Assembly: GCA_937902275.1 (NCBI GenBank) | Contig: CALFNW010000112.1 | Coordinates: forward strand, 1-48,668 | Length of the DNA stretch: 48,668 bases | Direction of reading: 5' to 3' | DNA from: UBA4717 sp002404395 | Lineage (GTDB): Bacteria > Bacillota > Clostridia > Oscillospirales > CAG-272 | Part shown: in pieces, positions 16,027 to 25,039 of the stretch | Layout of the letters: each line of letters opens with the position of its first letter | Position numbering within the stretch: position 1 is the stretch's first letter | Notes under the pieces: generated by a model | What the model was told of the DNA's origin: nothing | What the model saw: the letters and a program-made list of their open reading frames with translations, nothing else | The model's database searches: none | Program-made: the position numbers and the translations under genes

Positions 16027-17271
16027 CTATCTTGTCTGGCCGTTGCCGACTATCAAATATTTGTATGTCGTAAGTCCCTCAAGCGCAAACGGACCGCGCA
16101 CGTGCAGCTTCTGCGTCGATATGCCGATCTCCGCACCTAGTCCGAACTCTTCACCGTCGGTAAAACGTGTGGAAGAGTTGACATATACCGCCGCCGAATC
16201 GATCTCGGTGCAAAACTTTTCAGCCGACTCAAGTTTTTCGGTTATTATCGCCTCGCTGTGATGCGTGCTGTATGTGTTGATGTGCGCTATCGCTTCATCG
16301 ATCGACGGTACGACGTAAGCCGTCATAATATAATCGTTGTATTCCCTCGTCAGATCGTCCTCGGTCGCCGGAATCGCTTTCACGATTCGGCATACCGTCC
16401 CGTCGCCGCGAAGTTCAACCCGATTTTCGGCAAGCTGCTTTGCGGCAAGCGGCAAAAAACGTTCGGCTATATCCGCGTGTACAAGCAGTTTTTCCGCCGA
16501 GTTGCATACCGACGGACGGCTCACCTTAGCATTTATGAGAATTTTTAAAGCCTTATCAAAATCCGCCGCACTGTCCACATAGATATGGCAGTTTCCGGCG
16601 CCGGTCTCAATTACCGGGACGCTCGCATTTTCAACTACCGTATTTATCAGTCCCTTGCCGCCGCGCGGGATCAATACATCCACATAGCCGTTAAGCTTCA
16701 TCAACGCTTCGGAGCTTGCGCGCGAAGTATCGTGTACAAGCGAGATCACCGCCGGATCGATTCCGGTGCCGTCAAGCGCGGCGCGCATTGAAGTTTCAAG
16801 CGCAGTGTTGGTATTATATGCTTCTTTTCCGCCTCTGAGTATAGCCGCATTGCCGCTTTTTATGCATATGGCGGCAATATCGACGGTTACGTTCGGTCTT
16901 GCCTCATATATCACCGCAACATTTCCGAGCGGCACGCTCACCTTTTGTATTTTCAGTCCGTTCGGACGGCTTGAGCCCTCGCTTTTGCCGAGCGGATCGG
17001 GCAATACCTTAAGCTTCCGCACCGAGGCGGCAAGTTTTTCGATACGCGCACGGTCGAGCCTGAGACGGTCGCACATAGCCTCATTCATTCCCGAAGCCCT
17101 CGCGGCTTCAAGATCCGCCGTGTTCGCCTTTACCACAAGCTCCGCATCACGCACAATTCGGTCGGCGATCGCTTCAAGCGCGGCGTTTCTCGTATTTATT
17201 CCCGAGCGTGCAAGCGCCGTCTGCGCTTTACGCGCATTCAGGCAAAGTGCGATCAGTTCCTCTCTGTTCAT
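16027..17271 (-). CDS. proA: Glutamate-5-semialdehyde dehydrogenase
   Basis: 414 residues from ATG at 17271 (GGGGAT upstream; a TTG 12 bases earlier is possible). Aldehyde-dehydrogenase fold with the ProA signatures VIYEARPNVTVDIAAICIK and, around the catalytic cysteine, SRPSVCNSAEKLLVH. It reduces glutamyl-5-phosphate to the semialdehyde, the second step of proline synthesis, with NADPH. It follows proB in the same orientation with a 116-base gap, longer than usual, that contains hairpin repeat R3 13 bases before the start codon and a small hairpin plus T-run upstream of it. Expression may thus be tuned separately from proB. Confidence 0.96.
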   Translation of the reverse strand: MNREELIALCLNARKAQTALARSGINTRNAALEAIADRIVRDAELVVKANTADLEAARASGMNEAMCDRLRLDRARIEKLAASVRKLKVLPDPLGKSEGSSRPNGLKIQKVSVPLGNVAVIYEARPNVTVDIAAICIKSGNAAILRGGKEAYNTNTALETSMRAALDGTGIDPAVISLVHDTSRASSEALMKLNGYVDVLIPRGGKGLINTVVENASVPVIETGAGNCHIYVDSAADFDKALKILINAKVSRPSVCNSAEKLLVHADIAERFLPLAAKQLAENRVELRGDGTVCRIVKAIPATEDDLTREYNDYIMTAYVVPSIDEAIAHINTYSTHHSEAIITEKLESAEKFCTEIDSAAVYVNSSTRFTDGEEFGLGAEIGISTQKLHVRGPFALEGLTTYKYLIVGNGQTR

Positions 17272-17284
17272 AATGATCCCCAAT

Positions 17285-17307
17285 ATCGGCGAAGCCGATT
17301 CAAAAAA
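17285..17307 (-). repeat. Start-codon hairpin repeat, copy R3
   Basis: Minus-strand TTTTTTGAATCGGC-TTC-GCCGAT: a six-pair stem with UUC triloop, ending 13 bases before the proA ATG. The stem sequence differs from R1/R2 but pairing is kept, i.e. compensatory change. A short GCGC-TTC-GCGC hairpin and TTATTTTTT precede it. Confidence 0.75.
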
Positions 17308-17387
17308 TAAGCGCGAAGCGCCGTACGTAAGACTTATGCTGATCGGGCAAAGGCCCTTGCGCGGTCACTGAAATTCGGAATGAGCGG

Positions 17388-18194
17388 TCAGTTCTCTGCT
17401 TTTTTCGCATCGAAAAACGTACCGTTGACCTTACAATTGAAAAGCATTTCGTAGAGCACTTCGGGATTCTGACCATTGGCTATTATCATAGGTATGCCCA
17501 TATCGGTCAGTATCTTCGCCGCTTCAAGCTTTGCCGTCATTCCGCCGGTTCCGCGCGCAGTTCCGGCAGGACCGGCGCACTCGGATATGCGCTCGTCAAT
17601 ATCGTCCACAAATCTGATCAGGGCGGCATCCGCAAATTCTCTCGGGTTCTTGGTATACAGACCGTCGATATCCGACAGATTTATAACGAGGTCGGCATCC
17701 GAGAGCAGTGCAACGTATGCCGAAAGAATATCGTTTCCGCCGAATCCGATTCCCTCATACGAAATCGTGTCGTTTTCATTTACTATCGGCAGACAGCGCA
17801 TTTCAAGCAGCGCTCTGAAAGTATTCTCGGCATTGTGACGCGGCACATCGTTGTCCCAGACATCACGGTTGAGGAGCACTTGCGCCGCCTTGATCCCGAA
17901 CTCGGAGAAAAATTTATCGTACATCTTCATAAGCTCGCATTGACCGACCGCCGCGACTGCCTGTTTGCCCTCTCTGGAGGCAGGTCTTTCAAGCAGACCG
18001 AGCTTTGAAACACCGGCACTCTGCGCGCCCGAGCTTACAAGCACAATCTCTCTGCCGCTGTTCATTATATCCGCAATGACCTGGGCTAACAATTCCATTC
18101 GCCTCAGATTCAGAAAACCGTTATCATATGTAAGCGTGGAGGTCCCCACTTTCACGACCACACGCTTGACTTCCTTAAGCTTGGTGATTTCCAT
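17388..18194 (-). CDS. proB: Glutamate 5-kinase (without PUA domain)
   Basis: 268 residues. ATG at 18194 is chosen because AAAGG is 6-7 bases upstream; the in-frame ATG at 18212 has none. The amino-acid-kinase fold is seen in VVVKVGTSTLT at the N-terminus, LVSSGAQSAGVSKLG, GIGFGGNDILSAYVALLSDADLVINLSDIDGLY and TGGMTAKLEAAKI. It phosphorylates glutamate to start proline synthesis. The protein stops where the kinase domain ends; the C-terminal PUA domain of enterobacterial ProB is missing, which is common in Firmicutes. Own promoter at 18227-18255. Confidence 0.96.
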   Translation of the reverse strand: MEITKLKEVKRVVVKVGTSTLTYDNGFLNLRRMELLAQVIADIMNSGREIVLVSSGAQSAGVSKLGLLERPASREGKQAVAAVGQCELMKMYDKFFSEFGIKAAQVLLNRDVWDNDVPRHNAENTFRALLEMRCLPIVNENDTISYEGIGFGGNDILSAYVALLSDADLVINLSDIDGLYTKNPREFADAALIRFVDDIDERISECAGPAGTARGTGGMTAKLEAAKILTDMGIPMIIANGQNPEVLYEMLFNCKVNGTFFDAKKAEN

Positions 18195-18226
18195 AAATAA
18201 CCTTTCGTACATATATATTTGTTGGT

Positions 18227-18255
18227 ATTATAAGCTTTTTCGTCACTATTTTCAA
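18227..18255 (-). promoter_or_regulatory. Sigma-A-type promoter of proB
   Basis: On the minus strand TTGAAA (18255-18250), 17-base spacer, TATAAT (18232-18227). Preceded by AAACTA, the same -35 context as other promoters in the window. Confidence 0.8.
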
Positions 18256-18334
18256 TAGTTTGGCGGATTTTTCGTCGATTATAATAAAAAAAGTTATGTA
18301 CAGCGCAGAATTTGTCGCAAAAGTCAAAAAACTA

Positions 18335-18363
18335 TTGACAATTTGTAAATTGTAATGTATAAT
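18335..18363 (+). promoter_or_regulatory. Sigma-A-type promoter of the lysine riboswitch transcript
   Basis: TTGACA at 18335-18340, 17-base spacer, TATAAT at 18358-18363; both hexamers are perfect. The predicted start near 18370 lies ~20 bases before the aptamer. Confidence 0.9.
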
Positions 18364-18389
18364 CTTCTCCGTAATGCAATACAAATATA

Positions 18390-18546
18390 CAGATAGAGGC
18401 GCGGGAGCTATTATCGGCTGTCAATGTGCACGGAAATGCCGGCATACGAAAGGAGATTCCGCCGAAATCCACCTGCTTTTCCGGGTCGGTGGGTTGGTTC
18501 GTATCAGAATATGGTGCGGACTGTCACGGTTGTGGAGCGCTATCGT
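18390..18546 (+). promoter_or_regulatory. Lysine riboswitch (L box) aptamer
   Basis: The segment begins AGATAGAGGCGCG and ends GGACTGTCACGG...GGAGCGCTATCG, the conserved ends of the L box: AGATAG pairs with CTATC (P1), and the ACTGTCA and GGAG blocks are in their expected positions. The internal GCCGAAAT and GGGTTGG elements also fit. In the family, lysine binding in the five-way junction stabilises P1 and lets a downstream terminator form. Here P1's 3' side contains GTGGAGC (18532-18538), which can pair with GCTCCGC (18574-18580) inside the terminator, giving a plausible antiterminator. It controls the NhaC-like gene at 18638. Confidence 0.9.
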
Positions 18547-18566
18547 ACGTAAGCAGTTTTCTGTTT

Positions 18567-18596
18567 TACCGCGGCTCCGCCGCGGTATTTTTTGTT
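18567..18596 (+). terminator. Riboswitch terminator
   Basis: ACCGCGG at 18568-18574 and CCGCGGT at 18580-18586, then ATTTTTTGTTTT. It lies between the lysine aptamer and the transporter gene and is the likely expression platform. Confidence 0.88.
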
Positions 18597-18637
18597 TTGC
18601 AAATTTTTCGCCGCCATGCGGCAGAACGGAGACACTT

Positions 18638-20200
18638 ATGGAACCGCAATTTTACGGAACCGTGCTTGCACTGCTTCCCCCGATAATAGCCATCGGACTT
18701 GCGCTCATTACTAAGGAAGTTTATTCGTCTCTTTTCATCGGTATCTTGGTCGGAGGACTTTTGGTTTCCGACTTCAGCCCGATAGGAATGATCAACAATG
18801 CCGTCAGAGAAGGACTGATCGCCGCCGTTGAAGGCACTGCGGGAATATTCGTATTTCTTGTCGTGCTCGGCATAATCGTCGCGCTTATAAACAAAGCCGG
18901 CGGCTCATACGCATTCGGCGAATGGGCAAAGAAAAATATAAAAAGCCGCAGCGGCGCGATGCTGGCGACCTTTGCTCTCGGCGTGCTTATCTTCATCGAC
19001 GACTATTTCAACTGCCTTACGGTCGGCTCGGTAATGCGCCCCGTAACCGACGCTCACAAGATCTCGCGTGCAAAGCTTTCATATCTGATCGACGCCACGG
19101 CGGCGCCTGTATGTATGATCGCACCGATCTCCTCTTGGGCGGCTGCAGTATCCAAATTTTCCGAGGGAATGGAGCTGAGCGGACTTGAGCTTTTCATTAA
19201 AGCGATTCCGTACAACTTCTATTCTTTGCTCACGCTTGTTTTCATTATTACGATCTCTTTGATGAAGTTTGATTACGGTTCAATGCGTATTCATGAGCTG
19301 AATGCACGTGTAAAGGGCGATCTTTACACTGAAGGCGAACGCAACGAATCCGCTGAGGTCACACCGTCTCCTCGAGGCAAAGTAATTGATCTTGTTATAC
19401 CGGTAGCCATCCTTATCGTCGTCTGTGTACTCGGGCTTATCTACATAGGCGGATTTTTCGGAGTTGACGCTTGGGGCGGAGCCGATTTCGGCGGCGATTT
19501 CGTCGGCTCATTCGGAAACACCGATGCCACGATCGGTCTTCCGTGGGGAGGTATAATCTCGCTTGTCATCGTGCTTGTATATTTGATCGCAAGACGCGTG
19601 GTATCTTTCAAAGAAGCGATGGAATGTATCCCTCAGGGCTTTATCGCCATGGTCCCCGCAATTCTTATTCTCACGTTTGCTACTGCCCTCAAAAACATGA
19701 CCGGTATGCTCGGCGCCGATGTGTTTGTTTCCGGACTTGTCAATAATGCCGCCGGACTTTCGATGCTTTTGCCCGCGATCATATTCATCGTTGCCTGCTT
19801 CCTCGCGTTTGCGACCGGAACCTCATGGGGAACCTTCGGTATCCTCATTCCGATAGTTATGGCGATCTTCCCGGTATCCGAAACCGGCGAAATCAGCGAA
19901 CTGCTTATTATCGGAATGTCCGCCTGCCTTGCGGGTGCAGTATGCGGTGATCACTGCTCACCCATATCCGATACAACTATCATGTCGTCTGCCGGCGGTC
20001 AGTGCAACCATCTTAACCATGTTTCGACCCAGCTTCCGTATGCAGTCAGCGTTGCGGTGCTGTCGTTTGTTATGTTTATAATCGCCGGTTTCGTACAGAA
20101 TGTATGGATCGTGCTCCCGATCGGCGTTGCGCTTACCGTACTTTTCCTCTTTGTCATGAAGCGCATAATGATACGCCGCTACGGCAAAGACAACATCTGA
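18638..20200 (+). CDS. NhaC-superfamily transporter, probable lysine transporter (LysW-like)
   Basis: 520 residues from ATG at 18638 (AACGGAG upstream). A longer frame opening at 18374 runs through the riboswitch and terminator and is not real. Around twelve hydrophobic segments; NhaC-family signatures include ITKEVYSSLFIGILVGGL, FALGVLIFIDDYFNCLTVG, ATGTSWGTFGILIP and AGAVCGDHCSPISDTTIMSS. NhaC proteins are sodium/proton antiporters, but members behind lysine riboswitches have been proposed as lysine transporters (LysW), and the aptamer directly in front makes that the best reading. Lysine would shut the gene off. A CCGC-type hairpin (18610-18622) precedes the ribosome-binding site, as in the hairpin family but 15 bases from ATG. 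Monocistronic, with a terminator after it. Confidence 0.88.
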   Translation: MEPQFYGTVLALLPPIIAIGLALITKEVYSSLFIGILVGGLLVSDFSPIGMINNAVREGLIAAVEGTAGIFVFLVVLGIIVALINKAGGSYAFGEWAKKNIKSRSGAMLATFALGVLIFIDDYFNCLTVGSVMRPVTDAHKISRAKLSYLIDATAAPVCMIAPISSWAAAVSKFSEGMELSGLELFIKAIPYNFYSLLTLVFIITISLMKFDYGSMRIHELNARVKGDLYTEGERNESAEVTPSPRGKVIDLVIPVAILIVVCVLGLIYIGGFFGVDAWGGADFGGDFVGSFGNTDATIGLPWGGIISLVIVLVYLIARRVVSFKEAMECIPQGFIAMVPAILILTFATALKNMTGMLGADVFVSGLVNNAAGLSMLLPAIIFIVACFLAFATGTSWGTFGILIPIVMAIFPVSETGEISELLIIGMSACLAGAVCGDHCSPISDTTIMSSAGGQCNHLNHVSTQLPYAVSVAVLSFVMFIIAGFVQNVWIVLPIGVALTVLFLFVMKRIMIRRYGKDNI

Positions 20201-20306
20201 TTACATACAGCTGCAAGTCAATATCCGCATCAGATATATCCGAAATCACCGGATCCGTCCGAAGATGTTTACGTTTGTGTGACCGCGCGGTATGGTCTTG
20301 CTCCCG

Positions 20307-20350
20307 ATCGGCGAAAAAAGCCCCAAAAGCTTTTTTCGCCGATATTGTTT
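20307..20350 (+). terminator. Terminator of the NhaC-like gene
   Basis: ATCGGCGAAAAAAG (20307-20320) pairs with CTTTTTTCGCCGAT (20330-20343), followed by ATTGTTTTAT. Confidence 0.8.
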
Positions 20351-20361
20351 TATCGGAAACA

Positions 20362-20397
20362 AAAGCAAACAAAAAAACCGGACACTGTCCGGTTTTA
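20362..20397 (-). terminator. Terminator of rpsT
   Basis: Minus-strand AAAACCGGACA/TGTCCGGTTTT hairpin followed by a run of seven T and GTTTGCTTTT; ends 15 bases after the rpsT stop codon. Confidence 0.88.
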
Positions 20398-20411
20398 GTT
20401 GTAATCATGAG

Positions 20412-20678
20412 TTACGCGCTGACCTTGTTGAGCATTACAGTAAATCTGCTCTTTCTTCTTGCAGCGGTGTTCTTGTGCATGATATTCTTTGCAACAGCCT
20501 TATCGATCTTCTTGACCGCATCCTTATAGGTAGCAGATGCAAGAGCCTTATCGCCTGCTTCAACAGCAGCCTCAAACTTCTTCATCGAGGTCTTGAGAGC
20601 TGTCTTGATCATTTTGTTCTGCATGGTCTTGGAAGCGGTTACAAGCACGCGCTTCTTTGCTGACTTAATGTTCGGCAA
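20412..20678 (-). CDS. rpsT: Ribosomal protein S20
   Basis: 88 residues beginning at a TTG codon at 20678 (PNIKSAKKRVLVTASKTMQN). The TTG is chosen because GGGGAGGTG lies 5 bases before it and the protein then has the exact S20 length and N-terminus; the only upstream in-frame starts would add an S20-foreign extension. S20 binds 16S rRNA early in 30S assembly. The helical, lysine-rich sequence is typical. The rare TTG start is notable because enterobacterial rpsT also starts at UUG and is translationally autoregulated. Single-gene unit with its own promoter and terminator, divergent from rpoB. Confidence 0.95.
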   Translation of the reverse strand: MPNIKSAKKRVLVTASKTMQNKMIKTALKTSMKKFEAAVEAGDKALASATYKDAVKKIDKAVAKNIMHKNTAARRKSRFTVMLNKVSA

Positions 20679-20782
20679 ACCGTTCACCTCCCCTTCGAAA
20701 GCTTCTTTATCTTCGGATAATTTCACGAACAATAACGCTGTTATCAAGCGAAATATCCGTGTAAATGCAATCACGTTAATAT

Positions 20783-20811
20783 ACTATACCACAAATGAAA
20801 ACAAATTTCAA
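20783..20811 (-). promoter_or_regulatory. Sigma-A-type promoter of rpsT
   Basis: Minus-strand TTGAAA (20811-20806), 17-base spacer, TATAGT (20788-20783). The leader to the TTG start is ~100 bases. Confidence 0.8.
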
Positions 20812-20890
20812 GTGTTTTTTGATATTTTTTCGTTTTTGGGAATCTTTCGTCGATTTAAAAATAAAACCGAACTTTTTTTGTGCAAAACTA

Positions 20891-20919
20891 TTGACAATAT
20901 TTGCATTATATGATAAGAT
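20891..20919 (+). promoter_or_regulatory. Sigma-A-type promoter of rpoBC
   Basis: TTGACA at 20891-20896, 17-base spacer, TAAGAT at 20914-20919. It gives a leader of ~165 bases before rpoB (to 21089). I see no known riboswitch or terminator in that leader. Confidence 0.7.
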
Positions 20920-21089
20920 AATATACTGCATTATAATCGGTAAATATGTTTATTTCCAGATCGTCTTAAAACCCATGATGTCGGAGATAAGCGGCAGATC
21001 GCGTTCGCTTCATAAGTATAATATAGCACGCTTTTTGACGATTGTAAATACCCAAAGCAAAAATAAGTTGAAACGGAGTGATTTTTATT

Positions 21090-24000
21090 ATGGTCAAACC
21101 CCATGAGCAAAAACTTGGCAGGAACATAACGCGAATGAGCTTCTCCAAGATCGGCGAGACCCTTGAAATGCCTAATCTTATCGAAGTTCAGAAAAAGTCG
21201 TACAGATGGTTCCTCGAGGAGGGTTTGACGGAGGTTCTTCACGATGTGTCCCCTATTGTTGACTATTCGGGCAATCTGGTAATTGAGTTTATTGACTACA
21301 CCATAGATCCGACCCCGAAGTATCCGGTAGAGGAGTGCAAGGAACGCGACGTAAACTATGCCGCGCCTCTCAGAGTGACCGTCCGTCTTACCAACAAGAT
21401 CACAGGAGAAGTCAAAGAATCTCCGATATACATGGGCGACTTTCCGCTTATGACCGACAACGGAACCTTCGTTATCAACGGAGCCGAGCGTGTCATAGTC
21501 TCGCAGATCGTCCGTTCTCCCGGTATATACTATGCAAAGGATACCGATCCGAAAACTCAGAGTGCTATATATACTTCAACCGTCATTCCTTACCGCGGCG
21601 CATGGCTTGAATACGAGACCGACGCAAACAACGTATTCTATGTCAGAATCGACAAAAACCGCAAGATCCCGATAACCGTACTCATACGCGCGCTCGGTGT
21701 TGAAAGCAACGACGACATTCTCGAAATGTTCGGCGATGACGTTAAGATCCGCGCCACCTTCGAAAAGGACACCATTCCCGCCGAAGCGGAAAAGACCCAA
21801 TCTACTCTCGGCGAAGAAGCGCTCAAGGATATCTACAAAAAGCTGCGCCCGGGAGAGCCGCCGAACGTTGAAAGCGCTCAAACGCTTATCAACAATATGT
21901 TTTTCGACCCGAAGAAGTATGATCTCTACCCCGTCGGAAGATATAAATTCGATAAAAAGCTGGCAATCAGCCACCGTTGCGAAAACCAGAAGCTTTCGCG
22001 CGATGTGTACAGCTTCACGACCGGCGAGTTGCTCTACACTGCCGGAACCGTGCTCGACCATGAAATGGCGTTGAATATCGAAATGAACGCCGTCAACGAA
22101 GTGTACGTGTACGCTCCCGATACCGAGGACGAAAAGGAGCTCAAGATCTTCTCGAACCACACCGTATATCCCGAATCGATTCTCGGATTTGATCTTAAGG
22201 ATTGCGGAATCACCGAAAAGGTCAGAGTCGCTGTACTCAATGAGATCATCGAAGCCAGCGCGGGCGATGTTGATACTCTCAAAGCAATGGTTCACATGAG
22301 AGCGAACGAGCTTGCTCCAAAGCACATTACACGTGACGACATTTTTTCTTCAATAAATTATCTTATATGTCTTTCGCACGGCATTGACGTCTGCGACGAT
22401 ATCGACCATCTCGGCAACCGTCGTCTGCGTTCGGTCGGCGAGCTGTTGCAGAACCATGTCCGCATCGGCTTTGCACGCATGGACAAAAATATCAAAGAGC
22501 GCATGAACATCAACGATGCGGATTCGCTCACGCCTCAGGCGCTTATCAATATCCGCCCCGTTGTAACGGCTATCCGTGAATTTTTCGGCTCCAACCCGCT
22601 TTCGCAGTTCATGGATCAGAACAATCCGCTTGCCGAGCTTACCCACAAGCGCAGACTTTCCGCACTCGGTCCGGGCGGTCTGTCGCGTGACCGCGCTTCG
22701 TTTGAAGTGCGCGACGTACACTATACCCATTACGGCAGAATGTGCCCGATCGAAACGCCTGAAGGACCCAACATCGGTCTTATCTCGTATCTTTCCACAT
22801 ATGCGCGTATTTCCGAGTACGGCTTCATCGAAGCGCCTTACCGCAAGATAGATAAGGCGACCGGCGTCGTAACAAACGAGATCGAGTATATGACAGCCGA
22901 CGTGGAAGACAACTATACGATAGCACAGGCAAACGAGCCGCTTGACGAAAACAATCGCTTTGTTAACCGCCGTGTTTCGGCAAGACGCAGAAACGAGATA
23001 CTCGTCGTTGACTCGTCAGTGCCGGATTATATGGACGTTTCGCCTAAAATGGTGGTTTCGGTCGCAACCGCAATGATCCCGTTCCTTGAAAACGACGACA
23101 ACTCGCGTGCGCTCATGGGATCAAACATGCAGAAACAGGCAGTGCCGCTTATGATTAACGATTCTCCTATCGTCGCAACCGGTATGGAATACAAGGCTTG
23201 CGTAGACAGCGGAGTTGTTGTCACTGCAAGAAATTCCGGAACGGTCGAAAGAGTAACTGCCGATGAGATCATCGTTCGCGCCGACAGCGGCAAGAAGGAT
23301 GTCTACACGCTTATAAAATTCAAGCGTTCAAACCAAGGCACCTGTCTTAACCAACGCCCGATCGTTGATGTCGGAAACCGTGTTGAAGCAGGCGACGTTA
23401 TAGCCGACGGTCCCGCAACCTCAAACGGCGAGATCTCGCTCGGCAAAAACGCTCTTATCGGATTCATGACTTGGGAAGGTTACAACTACGAGGACGCGGT
23501 TCTGCTTAACGAACGGCTTGTCCGCGAAGATATGTACACCTCTATTCATATCGAAGAGTACACGCAGGAAGCGCGCGATACCAAGCTCGGTCCGGAAGAG
23601 ATTACCCGTGAAATTCAGAATGTCGGCGAAGACGCCCTTAAGGACCTTACCCCGGAAGGTATTATCCGCAAGGGTACCGAGGTCAGAGCCGGCGATATAC
23701 TCGTAGGTAAGGTTTCGCCTAAGGGAGAGACCGAACTTACCCCCGAAGAAAGACTGCTCCGCGCAATATTCGGAGACAAGACCCGTGAAGTGCGCGACAA
23801 CTCGCTCAGACTGCCTCACGGAGAATCGGGAATCGTTGTCGATGTCAAGACTTTCTCGCGTGAAAACGGAGACGAGCTCCCGCCCGGAGTAAACAAAGTC
23901 GTGCGCGTATACGTTGCACAGAAACGTAAGATCTCGGTCGGCGATAAAATGGCAGGCCGTCACGGAAACAAGGGTGTCGTATCGAGAATACTTCCGCCCG

Positions 24001-25016
24001 AGGATATGCCTTTCCTTGCAGACGGTACTCCGCTTGATATCGTGCTCAACCCGATGGGCGTGCCTTCGCGTATGAACATCGGACAGGTGCTTGAGGTCCA
24101 TCTCGGAATTGCCGCAAAGAAGCTCGGTTGGAAGATAATGACACCGGTATTCGACGGTGCAAACGAGCGCGATATTATCGAATGTATGCGTCTTGCCGGA
24201 TATTACAGAGACATTCTCCCGAATGAAAATGTTGACGGAAAAGCGCTGTTTATCGAAGGCTTTGACGAAGCGACCGGCAAAAAGACGCTTGAGCGCCTTG
24301 ATCCTTCGGTCACAAAGGATACCGAAGAATACAAGTCGCATCTTGCTGACGGAAGCCTCAAGGTAATAGACGGTAAAAAGATCCTTTACGACGGCAGAAC
24401 CGGTCAGCCCTTCGACAATCCCGTAACAGTAGGTATAATGTATTACCTCAAGCTGCACCATCTGGTCGACGATAAGATCCACGCCCGTTCGACCGGTCCC
24501 TATTCTCTTGTTACACAGCAACCGCTCGGAGGTAAAGCTCAGTTCGGCGGACAGCGTTTCGGAGAAATGGAAGTCTGGGCGCTTGAAGCATACGGCGCCG
24601 CATATACGCTTCAGGAGATCCTCACCGTCAAGAGTGACGATGTGACCGGACGTGTCAAGACCTACGAAGCAATAGTAAAGGGACAGAATATTCCTACTCC
24701 GGGTGTGCCGGAATCGTTCAAAGTGCTTGTTAAGGAGCTTCAGTCGCTTGCACTCGATATAAGAGTGCTTAACCATGACGGCGAAGAGATCGAACTTTCG
24801 ACGCTCGGCGAGGATGAAGCCGATAACACTCCCACGATAAATGCAAATGAGATCGGCGAAGTGATCAAGGACGAGTCCGACCTGTCGGAAGCGGGATATC
24901 AGACCCGCGATGCCGAAGAGGGCGACGATGACGCGCTGTTCGACGAACAGGACGATGCGTACTCCGCAGAGGACTTTGACGGCGATTACGACGATGATAA
25001 TGTCGAAGATAACTAA
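21090..25016 (+). CDS. rpoB: DNA-directed RNA polymerase beta subunit
   Basis: 1308 residues. ATG at 21090 is preferred; a GTG at 21078 overlaps the ACGGAGTG ribosome-binding site. The rifampicin region (GSNPLSQFMDQNNPLAELTH, KRRLSALGPGGLSRDRASFE) keeps the residues that contact the drug at the Gln, Asp, His, Arg and Ser positions, with SNP in place of the usual SSQ before LSQF. The switch and catalytic segments (GRMCPIETPEGPNIGLIS, DKMAGRHGNKGVVS, QQPLGGKAQFGGQRFGEMEV) are intact. The last ~60 residues form a very acidic tail rich in Asp and Glu, longer than needed for the fold. rplJ/rplL are not upstream; instead rpoB has its own promoter and is divergent from rpsT. Confidence 0.98.
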   Translation: MVKPHEQKLGRNITRMSFSKIGETLEMPNLIEVQKKSYRWFLEEGLTEVLHDVSPIVDYSGNLVIEFIDYTIDPTPKYPVEECKERDVNYAAPLRVTVRLTNKITGEVKESPIYMGDFPLMTDNGTFVINGAERVIVSQIVRSPGIYYAKDTDPKTQSAIYTSTVIPYRGAWLEYETDANNVFYVRIDKNRKIPITVLIRALGVESNDDILEMFGDDVKIRATFEKDTIPAEAEKTQSTLGEEALKDIYKKLRPGEPPNVESAQTLINNMFFDPKKYDLYPVGRYKFDKKLAISHRCENQKLSRDVYSFTTGELLYTAGTVLDHEMALNIEMNAVNEVYVYAPDTEDEKELKIFSNHTVYPESILGFDLKDCGITEKVRVAVLNEIIEASAGDVDTLKAMVHMRANELAPKHITRDDIFSSINYLICLSHGIDVCDDIDHLGNRRLRSVGELLQNHVRIGFARMDKNIKERMNINDADSLTPQALINIRPVVTAIREFFGSNPLSQFMDQNNPLAELTHKRRLSALGPGGLSRDRASFEVRDVHYTHYGRMCPIETPEGPNIGLISYLSTYARISEYGFIEAPYRKIDKATGVVTNEIEYMTADVEDNYTIAQANEPLDENNRFVNRRVSARRRNEILVVDSSVPDYMDVSPKMVVSVATAMIPFLENDDNSRALMGSNMQKQAVPLMINDSPIVATGMEYKACVDSGVVVTARNSGTVERVTADEIIVRADSGKKDVYTLIKFKRSNQGTCLNQRPIVDVGNRVEAGDVIADGPATSNGEISLGKNALIGFMTWEGYNYEDAVLLNERLVREDMYTSIHIEEYTQEARDTKLGPEEITREIQNVGEDALKDLTPEGIIRKGTEVRAGDILVGKVSPKGETELTPEERLLRAIFGDKTREVRDNSLRLPHGESGIVVDVKTFSRENGDELPPGVNKVVRVYVAQKRKISVGDKMAGRHGNKGVVSRILPPEDMPFLADGTPLDIVLNPMGVPSRMNIGQVLEVHLGIAAKKLGWKIMTPVFDGANERDIIECMRLAGYYRDILPNENVDGKALFIEGFDEATGKKTLERLDPSVTKDTEEYKSHLADGSLKVIDGKKILYDGRTGQPFDNPVTVGIMYYLKLHHLVDDKIHARSTGPYSLVTQQPLGGKAQFGGQRFGEMEVWALEAYGAAYTLQEILTVKSDDVTGRVKTYEAIVKGQNIPTPGVPESFKVLVKELQSLALDIRVLNHDGEEIELSTLGEDEADNTPTINANEIGEVIKDESDLSEAGYQTRDAEEGDDDALFDEQDDAYSAEDFDGDYDDDNVEDN

Positions 25017-25039
25017 TTCGGTTCAGGAGCGTAAATTTA

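Noticed and set aside
18374..18637. N-terminal extension of the NhaC-like frame starting at 18374
   Set aside because: It reads through the lysine riboswitch and its terminator and lacks a ribosome-binding site; ATG at 18638 has one and gives the family length.
20920..21089. Riboswitch or attenuator in the rpoB leader
   Set aside because: No terminator hairpin, no known aptamer signature; a second TATAAT at ~21020 lacks a -35 box.
23421..24776. 451-codon minus-strand frame opposite rpoB
   Set aside because: Shadow of a highly biased coding sequence; no ribosome-binding site and no recognisable domain.
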